This document shows positions 6,776-11,975 of a DNA stretch of 11,975 nucleotides, in pieces (position 1 is the stretch's first letter; each line of letters opens with the position of its first letter). Source of the stretch: an uncultured bacterium (lineage in GTDB: Bacteria; Cyanobacteriota; Vampirovibrionia; Gastranaerophilales; Gastranaerophilaceae). The DNA lies in contig CANAXK010000029.1 in the NCBI GenBank assembly GCA_947365485.1, positions 1 to 11,975 of the forward strand. The letters run 5' to 3'. Below the pieces are notes generated by a model. It was not told where the DNA came from. It ran no database searches and saw nothing but the letters and a program-made list of their open reading frames with translations. Both the position numbers and the translations under genes were made by a program.

Positions 6776-6806
6776 AGAACGCGTTTTCAAGACCTCTCTA
6801 CAACCC

Positions 6807-7142
6807 TTAGAACAATCCCGGGATGCTGATACCGCCGGTTACAGATTTCATTTTTTCTTCCATAACCTTGATAGCTTTGCCGGAAGTCTGGTTGATTGCT
6901 GTTGTGATAATATCTTCAAGCATTTCAATAGTGTCTTCTGAAACAGAAGAGGGGTTTTCAGGGTTGATTGCTTCTGCGGAAAGCTTGATTGATTTAAATA
7001 AGCCCTTGCCGTCGCAGATAACTTTCACAGAGCCGTTTGCTGCTTCGCCTGAAATATCCATGCTGTTAAGCTCGTCTTGAGCCTCTTTCAATCTCTTTTG
7101 AATATTTTGCGCCTGTTTCATCATATTCATCATGTTCATCAT
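6807..7142 (-). CDS. ybaB: YbaB/EbfC-family nucleoid-associated protein
   Basis: 111 residues, normal for the family. The Met-rich N-terminus (MMNMMNMMKQAQ) leads into a long helix (about 5-28, KQAQNIQKRLKEAQDELNSM). The conserved strand region EAANGSVKVICDGKGLFKSIKLS follows at about 33-55, and then a C-terminal helix (about 68-103). YbaB/EbfC dimers form tweezer-like structures that bind and bridge DNA. GGGAGG stands about 10 bases before the first ATG; two more in-frame ATGs follow within a few codons, so the exact start is uncertain by up to 7 residues. The gene starts 15 bases after the yebC stop and precedes recR, matching the conserved ybaB-recR neighbourhood. Confidence 0.95.
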   Translation of the reverse strand: MMNMMNMMKQAQNIQKRLKEAQDELNSMDISGEAANGSVKVICDGKGLFKSIKLSAEAINPENPSSVSEDTIEMLEDIITTAINQTSGKAIKVMEEKMKSVTGGISIPGLF

Positions 7143-7157
7143 AGTTGATTGTCCTCC

Positions 7158-7916
7158 CTAGATTTGTTCTTCTATTTTTGCCATTAAGTCGTCGTCAATA
7201 TCAAAATTTGCATATACATTCTGCACATCATCGTGCTCCTCAAGCCTGCCCAAAAGCCTCATAATGCTTACCGCAGTCTTCTCATCAGTAACCTCTATCG
7301 TGTTCTGCGGAACTCTTGTGAACTCGGCAGAAGTCGATTTGAAACCTTCCTTTTCAAGCCCCTCTGTTACAGACTGCAAGTTTGGAATTGAAGTGTAAAC
7401 CTTGTATTCCTCCTCCTCTTCAACAATATCCTCTGCATCAAGGTTTATTGCTGCCTCAAAAAGCTTTTCAAAATCAACATCTTCGCTGTTAAACGTAATA
7501 CATCCTTTTTTGTCGAACATCCAGCCAACACACCCTGTTTCACCAAGATTTCCGTTGAATTTGGTGAAATAGCTTCTGACATCGCCAGCCGTTCTGTTTT
7601 TGTTGTCAGTCATAGCTTCTACTACAACTGCCACACCGCCTGCTGCGTATCCTTCGTAAACCATTTCATCATAGTTTTCGTTGCTGCCTGCGCCGGAGCC
7701 CTTTTCAATAGCTCTTTTGATGTTGTCATTTGGAAGCCCAGCTGCCTTAGCTTTTTCAATAGCTGTTCTCAGACGGAAATTACCGGCAGGGTCTGGCCCG
7801 CCAAGCTTTGATGCCACAATTATTTCTCTTGAAAACTTTTGAAACTCTGCTGCTCTAAGCGAGTCAGTTTTTGCTTTTTTATGCTTAATAGTTGACCATT
7901 TTGAGTGTCCGCTCAT
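7158..7916 (-). CDS. yebC: YebC/PmpR-family protein (TACO1 homologue)
   Basis: 252 residues, full length for the family, beginning with the hallmark MSGHSKWSTIKHKKAKTD. Next are EFQKFSREIIVASKLGGPDP (24-43), the helical region with NFRLRTAIEKAKAAGLPNDN (46-65) and YEGYAAGGVAVVVEAMTDNKNRT, all standard YebC signatures. The C-terminal acidic half ends in DDDLMAKIEEQI. Members have been described as transcriptional regulators (PmpR) and, more recently, as ribosome-associated factors that help translation of difficult sequences such as proline stretches; the mitochondrial homologue is TACO1. Which role applies here is not visible. AAGGGG stands 7 bases before the ATG. It is the first gene of the yebC-ybaB-recR operon and is divergent from queF. 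Confidence 0.97.
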   Translation of the reverse strand: MSGHSKWSTIKHKKAKTDSLRAAEFQKFSREIIVASKLGGPDPAGNFRLRTAIEKAKAAGLPNDNIKRAIEKGSGAGSNENYDEMVYEGYAAGGVAVVVEAMTDNKNRTAGDVRSYFTKFNGNLGETGCVGWMFDKKGCITFNSEDVDFEKLFEAAINLDAEDIVEEEEEYKVYTSIPNLQSVTEGLEKEGFKSTSAEFTRVPQNTIEVTDEKTAVSIMRLLGRLEEHDDVQNVYANFDIDDDLMAKIEEQI

Positions 7917-7952
7917 TTGATATCCCCTTTAATAATCTTATTGTGCTTTTTA

Positions 7953-7981
7953 ATAATACCTGAAACCTGTCGGAATGGCAA
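7953..7981 (-). promoter_or_regulatory. Promoter of the yebC-ybaB-recR operon
   Basis: On the minus strand TTGCCA (plus 7976-7981) and TATTAT (plus 7953-7958) are separated by exactly 17 bases, each one mismatch from consensus. The start would lie about 30 bases before the yebC ATG, leaving room for the ribosome-binding site. Confidence 0.65.
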
Positions 7982-8029
7982 GTTTTAAAGCCCGATGTCT
8001 TAAAATTTTAATTGTAAACTTTTGTAATG

Positions 8030-8160
8030 TATAAACATGGATTATAAACCCCTTGGCAGGCTTGAGCTACGTAAAAAGTTGGATTCATACATCTTGACAG
8101 AGGGAGAAGAGTGTCCAGAACGATGAAGAATCGAAGAGGGGAGTCGGCTTTTTAACGGCC
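8030..8160 (+). other. Unassigned, locally GC-richer stretch upstream of queF
   Basis: This is most of the 306-base gap between yebC and queF that the promoters do not explain. It holds a 29-codon frame (ATG 8037 to TGA 8126) overlapping, through ATGA, an 11-codon frame (8124-8156); neither has a ribosome-binding site. A small hairpin CGAT-gaaga-ATCG is at 8121-8133. The stretch could be the structured leader of queF, a small RNA or gene debris. I looked for a preQ1 riboswitch consensus and could not make one fit. Confidence 0.3.
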
Positions 8161-8162
8161 TA

Positions 8163-8190
8163 TTGATAAAAAAATTCCATTGTTTAATAA
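8163..8190 (+). promoter_or_regulatory. Weak candidate promoter for queF
   Basis: TTGATA (8163-8168), a 16-base spacer and TAATAA (8185-8190), about 33 bases before the queF ATG. The area is so AT-rich that this could be chance. Confidence 0.3.
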
Positions 8191-8222
8191 TTTAATATAT
8201 AAACTTGAATTAGGAGAATAAA

Positions 8223-9122
8223 ATGGCTGGCAGAACAGATGAAATCGCATCAACATTTTTAGGCAAAAGAACAAGCGGCAGTAAAACTTACGACCCGTCT
8301 TTATTAGTAGCTGTCCCGAGGCTTGAGAACAGGAAGCAGTATGACATTGACACAGGCCGTCTTCCTTTTGCAGGGTGGGATGTCTGGCATGCTTACGAGT
8401 TCTCCGCTATGACAAACAACGGGATTCCGGTAACCAGAGTGTTGAAGCTTCGTTACAATTGTTACAACTGTTACATTGTGGAATCAAAATCTCTTAAGTT
8501 ATACTTAAACTCCTTCAACATGTCATGTTTTGGAGATACAGTTGAGGAGTGTTTAGAAATCTGCAAAAAAACAATAGAAAGAGATTTAAAAAGTGTTTTA
8601 AAAACAAACGTTGAATTAAATTTTCTAGCCCCAAATTCAGAGCGTATTGAAATTTATCAGGATTTCAGGAACATAATGGATTTTGTGGATGAAAAGAATC
8701 TAAAAATCGAGCACTTCAAAGAATCACCGGAACTTATTGACATAAAACCTTGTGAAAAACCAAAGGAGTATTATCTGCATTTTGATTCATTGCGTTCAAA
8801 CTGTAGAGTAACGCACCAACCGGATTTTGGGGACTTGTTTATTTATTACCGCTCCAGAGTCCATTTCAAGGAGGATTGTCTTGTAAAATACCTGTGTTCA
8901 TTCCGTTCAGAGTACCATTTCCATGAGGAATGCTGCGAGATGATTTACAAGCGGTTACATGACTATCTTTATTCTGAAGACCGGCTTTTTGTTTCTGCGC
9001 TTTATACGAGAAGAGGCGGAATAGACATTTGCCCTTCACGCTGGAGTCGCAACTGCAAACTTGAAGACATCGAAAAATTAATCGACACCACAAAATACGC
9101 AAGATTTGGGATTAAGCAGTAA
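8223..9122 (+). CDS. queF: NADPH-dependent 7-cyano-7-deazaguanine reductase QueF (long form)
   Basis: 299 residues, the two-domain long form typified by E. coli QueF (about 282). It reduces the nitrile preQ0 to the amine preQ1 with two NADPH, in queuosine biosynthesis for tRNA. The first T-fold half carries the QueF motif ESKSLKLYLNSFN (87-99), which binds substrate and NADPH. The second half has NCRVTHQPDFGDL (193-205) with the nucleophile C194, which forms a thioimide with preQ0, and D201 seven residues later, as in E. coli Cys190/Asp197. HFHEEC (232-237) and YTRRGGIDICPSRW (261-274) complete the site. AGGAG stands 6 bases before the ATG. A 9-bp tandem repeat (8452-8478) encodes YNCYNCYIV just before the QueF motif. 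No other queuosine gene is nearby; the two genes downstream are unrelated by family. Confidence 0.97.
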   Translation: MAGRTDEIASTFLGKRTSGSKTYDPSLLVAVPRLENRKQYDIDTGRLPFAGWDVWHAYEFSAMTNNGIPVTRVLKLRYNCYNCYIVESKSLKLYLNSFNMSCFGDTVEECLEICKKTIERDLKSVLKTNVELNFLAPNSERIEIYQDFRNIMDFVDEKNLKIEHFKESPELIDIKPCEKPKEYYLHFDSLRSNCRVTHQPDFGDLFIYYRSRVHFKEDCLVKYLCSFRSEYHFHEECCEMIYKRLHDYLYSEDRLFVSALYTRRGGIDICPSRWSRNCKLEDIEKLIDTTKYARFGIKQ

Positions 9123-9126
9123 GGTT

Positions 9127-9711
9127 ATGCAAATCAGGGCGTTTCAGAATTCGGATATTTCAGAGGCTTCCAGGCTTGCAAAGCTTACTTGGGGTGATTT
9201 TTATACTCATGAAAGTTCTGAGTTGCAAGCTTTGATTTACAGTTTTATGGTGGAGTATTACGACCTTAACCGCGAATATTCATTTAGTATAATTGAAGGC
9301 GGGTTAAAAGGATTTACACTTGCGTTTAAGAAATCTGACAAATACGAAGGCGATTTTACAAAAAAGGTGCAGTCTCTTGCTGATAAGAAGGAGCAAAAAA
9401 TTGCGTCAGACTTATTTGATTATCTTGAAGCTTGTGGACATGAGGTCAAGAGTGTAATGGATGAAAATGACGTCATGTTAGGTTTATTTGTGAGTATACA
9501 GAAGGGTTGCGGGAAAATGTTGCTTGCGAGGCTCAACGAGGTTTGCAGGGCTAGTGGAATCAAGAGCATATATCTTTGGACAGATACAACCTGTGATTGC
9601 AATTATTATCAGAAGAATAATTTTGATTTATGCAAGGAGAAAGAGGTTTGTGTCAATGGCAAGGTGATAAGGATGTTGGTTTACAGGAAGAAGGTTGAGT
9701 TTGAACAATGA
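9127..9711 (+). CDS. GNAT-family N-acetyltransferase
   Basis: 194 residues from the ATG at 9127, only 4 bases after the queF stop. A TTG at 9106 would add 7 residues and overlap queF, but MQIRAFQNSDISEASRLAKLTW is a classical GNAT N-terminus. The region QKGCGKMLLARLNEVCRASG (residues about 124-143) matches motif A, the acetyl-CoA pyrophosphate-binding R/Q-x-x-G-x-G/A loop and helix. IYLWTDTTCDCNYYQKNNF then matches the following strand and the YxKxGF-like motif B. Acetyl transfer from acetyl-CoA to an amine is expected; the substrate is unknown. A middle segment (about 60-115) between the usual strands is longer than in minimal GNATs. The ribosome site is weak (AAGG 2 bases away), consistent with coupling to queF. 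Its end overlaps the XRE gene. Confidence 0.85.
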   Translation: MQIRAFQNSDISEASRLAKLTWGDFYTHESSELQALIYSFMVEYYDLNREYSFSIIEGGLKGFTLAFKKSDKYEGDFTKKVQSLADKKEQKIASDLFDYLEACGHEVKSVMDENDVMLGLFVSIQKGCGKMLLARLNEVCRASGIKSIYLWTDTTCDCNYYQKNNFDLCKEKEVCVNGKVIRMLVYRKKVEFEQ

Positions 9712-10030
9712 ACAATTAAAAAAAGATTTAGGTCTCAAGATAAAATCCATAAGAAACAGCAAGAATTACACGCAAGAGCAGTTTTGCGAGCTTATAGGAT
9801 TGGAGCAGCCGAATTTATCCAACATTGAGAACGGGAAAAACTTTCCGGATATAACAACTTTATTTTCGATTATAAAAAATGCCGGTGTAGAGCCTAATTT
9901 CTTATTCAGTTTTAAAAGTGAGGATGCAGCACAGGCATCTAATTTAGATTACGAAATACTGGACATGTTAATAAATTTATCCGAAGAATCTAAAATTCGG
10001 GTAAAGAACATTATTGAAATTATTAAGTAG
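9701..10030 (+). CDS. XRE-family helix-turn-helix transcriptional regulator
   Basis: About 109 residues from a TTG start at 9701; a second TTG at 9695 would add 2 residues. The ATG at 9708 is out of frame, so a TTG start seems forced. AGAAGG stands 6 bases before 9701. The HTH domain covers roughly residues 8-65 (LGLKIKSIRNSKNYTQEQFC, then ELIGLEQPNLSNIENGKNFP), matching the Cro/C1 fold with QPNLSNIE as recognition helix. A short helical tail (LDMLINLSEESKIRVKNIIE) may dimerise. The 5' end overlaps the GNAT gene by 11 bases, so the pair is probably co-translated. It may repress its own operon; HTH plus GNAT pairs also occur among toxin-antitoxin modules, but that is speculation here. It is convergent with the next gene, 14 bases away. 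Confidence 0.88.
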   Translation: MNNEQLKKDLGLKIKSIRNSKNYTQEQFCELIGLEQPNLSNIENGKNFPDITTLFSIIKNAGVEPNFLFSFKSEDAAQASNLDYEILDMLINLSEESKIRVKNIIEIIK

Positions 10031-10044
10031 CCAAATTGTCTTGT

Positions 10045-11487
10045 TTACTTATCAGCCCGCTTCATTATTCTGCGATACGAGCTTTCGCTGATATTTAGTT
10101 TCTGACAAATCTCTTTTACGGTTTTACCGGCAAGTTTCAGGTCTTCAATTTGTTGTTTTGATATATTCGAGATTCTCTCTGAAGACTTTCTGTGGTTTGT
10201 ACTTAGATTATATTTTCTAAGCAGTGCTGTATAGTTTGCATAAGTAATATTGAGTTCATTGCAAATTTCTTTAGTAGACATACCAGAATCAATCATGGTC
10301 TGGATTTTTTCTTTTGGAATAGAAGCTATATCATCAATAGATTTTCTATACAGAGTATTAACCTTAGCGAGCTTTGCCTTTTCATGATAAGTCTCTTGCG
10401 CAATTCCTAATTCTTCTGTTATTTCTTTTACGGTTTTACCATAGGTGGCCAGTTCTTCAAGTTTTTCCTTAGGAATATTAATTTCTCCAATATGGTGAAG
10501 GTAGTCATAATTGATATTCAAACGTTTCAGCAATCTATAAAACATCTGTTTAGTTATGCCCAAATTTTCAGTAAGCTCCGTAGGAGACAATTTTTCATCA
10601 ACCATTCGTTGCAAAGTTACCGCATCGATGCTAGCAATCTTTTGTTTTGAGATATTGCGTTTGGTGATTATCTCAAACTTATTCAACAAACGTGTATATG
10701 TACGGTCATTAATATGCAAAATTTCGCAGATTTCTTTTACAGGTATGCCGCTGTCAACGAGTTCCTGCATTTGTTCTTTAGTTATCGCTGCGATATTTTC
10801 TTTTTGCGCTTTTTGTTCGGTTGTAATTCCAAACTTGGCAATCAAGGAAGAATATACATCTGCAGTAATTTGCAGCTCCTCCAAAATCTCTTTAAACTTT
10901 TTGCCGGATTCCAATAAACCTATAAACCGTTCTTTGGATATTGAATCATGATGAGCAATACTTTCTTTTCTTGGAGTTTGAATATCATATTTCTTCAGCA
11001 AGCCATAATATATCCACTCCTCAATATTAAAATAGCTGCAAATCTCTTTTGTGCTTAGTCCTGAATTTACTTTCGCCAGCAATTGTTCTCTGCTTATAGA
11101 AGCGTTTTTCTCTTTTTTTAATTGCAACTGGCTTTTCAATCCAAAGTTTTCAATCAATTTATAATAAGCATTTTCTTTAATTTTCAGTGTTTTACAAATT
11201 AGTGCGACCGGTAAATTTTGCTCCAACAGTTCTGATAATTTTTCTTTTGTGACATGTGCTGTTTTTCCGGAAGGCTTTTGTTTGTTGTATGGAATATTAC
11301 GCTCGCGCAACAGTTTATAATAAGTATCAACTGCGATACCCAGCTGCGAAGCAATTTCTCTTACACTTTTCCCGCTTTGAATAAGTTCTACAATATGCTC
11401 TGTAGGAATATCTGAAGTTTTGCCCTGAAAGTTAACAGGACTTGATTGTTTTGGGCTTGTTTGGTATGGTTTAAAAATTATTTTCAT
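10045..11487 (-). CDS. Tandem helix-turn-helix repeat protein, nine 52-residue repeats, 480 aa
   Basis: I do not recognise a named family. From the ATG at 11487 the N-terminus is MKIIFKPYQTSPKQSSPVNF followed by QGK; a GTG at 11544 would add 19 residues, but neither start has a clear ribosome site. The rest is nine repeats beginning at about residues 27, 79, 131, 183, 235, 287, 338, 390 and 442: a period of 52, once 51, with the last repeat shortened. The consensus is I-[ST/P]-KEKL-x-EL-x3-GK-x-VKEIC-x2-L-x-I-x4-YY-x-LL-x-K-x2-I, then a basic linker. Each unit looks like a trihelical HTH as in resolvase or Psq-type domains: SGKSVREIASQLGI resembles helix 2 and the turn, and the Tyr-containing segment resembles the recognition helix. 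Residues flanking the Tyr vary most. No catalytic domain, signal peptide or membrane segment is seen. A nucleic-acid-binding array is the natural guess; regulation, chromosome organisation or host interaction all remain open. Confidence 0.85.
   Translation of the reverse strand: MKIIFKPYQTSPKQSSPVNFQGKTSDIPTEHIVELIQSGKSVREIASQLGIAVDTYYKLLRERNIPYNKQKPSGKTAHVTKEKLSELLEQNLPVALICKTLKIKENAYYKLIENFGLKSQLQLKKEKNASISREQLLAKVNSGLSTKEICSYFNIEEWIYYGLLKKYDIQTPRKESIAHHDSISKERFIGLLESGKKFKEILEELQITADVYSSLIAKFGITTEQKAQKENIAAITKEQMQELVDSGIPVKEICEILHINDRTYTRLLNKFEIITKRNISKQKIASIDAVTLQRMVDEKLSPTELTENLGITKQMFYRLLKRLNINYDYLHHIGEINIPKEKLEELATYGKTVKEITEELGIAQETYHEKAKLAKVNTLYRKSIDDIASIPKEKIQTMIDSGMSTKEICNELNITYANYTALLRKYNLSTNHRKSSERISNISKQQIEDLKLAGKTVKEICQKLNISESSYRRIMKRADK
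10048..11409 (-). repeat. Array of nine coding repeats, 156-bp period
   Basis: Repeat units begin at plus coordinates 11409, 11253, 11097, 10941, 10785, 10629, 10476, 10320 and 10164, reading leftward. Spacing is 156 bp, with one interval of 153. DNA-level similarity is limited to short blocks such as tcttttacggttttacc at about 10112 and 10424, so the array is old rather than freshly duplicated, and selection has kept the period. Confidence 0.85.
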
Positions 11488-11554
11488 AGTTATTACATAA
11501 AGACAGTCGGTTTGATGGTTTTTTACAGAAAGCTTAATAAACACTAATTTTATA

Positions 11555-11975
11555 TTAAATTATTTGAAAGCCTATATCTTTTAAACAAATATAATCACCT
11601 GAAAATAATTCTTTAGCTCCCTTTATTCTTTCACCATTAATAAAAACATTATCAGCCAAAGGTTCTATTCTATAACCATTAGTAGTTGATGTCAATGTAG
11701 CAATACTTGTCTTTATTGGGCTTCTATGTTTTATACATCTATAAAGTATACCAACAGTGCTGTTATCATCAAAATATTTAGAAATTAAATTAGTAGTATT
11801 TTTAGGATCTGTTATTTTATATGGAAATACTTCCGGTACAATATTTCGAGAGGTATTGCCTATACTGAACACATTACCATGCATTGCATCAAATAAATAC
11901 GTATCAGTTTGTGTTTTTATCTCATTCCAAGCATGTCCACCGCCATTATAATAACCATGTACCATTCTACATTTT
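11555..11975 (-). CDS. Transglutaminase-like protein with FHA-like C-terminus (N-terminal part outside the window)
   Basis: The frame continues past the window edge upstream of the Met at 11965 (…Lys-Cys-Arg-Met-Val-His-Gly), so that Met is internal and the gene is partial. GGGHAWNEIKTQTDTYLFDA is the His and Asp part of a transglutaminase/papain-like catalytic triad (H at 11 and D at 26 from the visible Met). The catalytic Cys should lie in the missing part. After a linker, residues about 95-136 (GYRIEPL...VFINGERI...LFSGDYICL...FQII) resemble the second half of a forkhead-associated domain: the NG turn and 'L..GD.I' are typical. FHA domains bind phosphothreonine, but its key N-terminal Arg/Ser loop cannot be confirmed. 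Expected to be a cysteine protease or amidase-like enzyme. It lies 67 bases upstream of the HTH repeat gene on the same strand, possibly in one transcript. Confidence 0.6.
   Translation of the reverse strand, partial: KCRMVHGYYNGGGHAWNEIKTQTDTYLFDAMHGNVFSIGNTSRNIVPEVFPYKITDPKNTTNLISKYFDDNSTVGILYRCIKHRSPIKTSIATLTSTTNGYRIEPLADNVFINGERIKGAKELFSGDYICLKDIGFQII

Noticed and set aside
6020..8027. Identical 13-mer taaacttttgtaa at 6020-6032 and 8015-8027
   Set aside because: AT-rich word with only two copies in unrelated contexts; chance is the simplest explanation.
8094..8122. Perfect TTGACA at 8094 as a queF promoter
   Set aside because: No acceptable -10 hexamer stands 16-18 bases downstream (agaacg), and it is too far from the queF ATG without one.
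8030..8170. PreQ1 riboswitch upstream of queF
   Set aside because: The stem, AGCUACACCC-like loop and A-rich tail of class I could not be placed together; only isolated short matches are present.
9106..9126. TTG start at 9106 for the GNAT gene
   Set aside because: It would overlap queF, has no ribosome site and adds residues not expected in the GNAT fold; the ATG at 9127 fits the family.

Overview
The window looks like a chromosomal stretch of a moderately low-GC bacterium. The best guess is a gut-type, non-photosynthetic cyanobacterial relative (Vampirovibrionia/Melainabacteria, Gastranaerophilales). This rests on the mix of housekeeping families, on lineage-specific unknown proteins, and on the N-terminal 'VNFQGK' style of the repeat protein at the right end, which I associate from memory with that group. 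It is an inference, not proven by the sequence.

Layout, left to right. (1) On the plus strand, the end of a class I/II PLP aminotransferase is followed by an overlapping 50-codon ribbon-helix-helix protein. (2) Convergent to these, on the minus strand, lies a ctpA-recJ pair (C-terminal processing protease, then 5'-3' single-strand exonuclease) whose reading frames overlap. (3) A 160-bp gap holds a candidate ctpA promoter, an unexpectedly good plus-strand promoter with no plus-strand gene after it, and a strong hairpin. (4) An unrecognised 407-aa minus-strand protein follows, with a degenerate EF-hand-like loop. (5) A 415-bp gene-free stretch contains a 368-bp MITE-like element with 26/27-bp terminal inverted repeats and two oppositely oriented G-quadruplex motifs. 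(6) A minus-strand yebC-ybaB-recR operon is driven by a recognisable promoter (TTGCCA-17-TATTAT); a GC-rich dispersed-type repeat sits between ybaB and recR. (7) A 306-bp divergent intergenic region leads to plus-strand queF, a GNAT acetyltransferase and an XRE-type regulator, the last two overlapping. (8) Convergent again, a minus-strand protein consists almost entirely of nine regular 52-residue helix-turn-helix-like repeats. Upstream of it is the C-terminal end of a transglutaminase-like protein with an FHA-like tail, which runs off the right edge.

Functional themes. RecJ and RecR are both RecFOR-pathway repair components but sit in separate operons. YebC and YbaB are the usual companions of core information processing. 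QueF makes the queuosine precursor preQ1. The least ordinary items are the nine-repeat HTH protein, the MITE-like element with its twin G4 motifs, and the orphan plus-strand promoter at 4414-4442.
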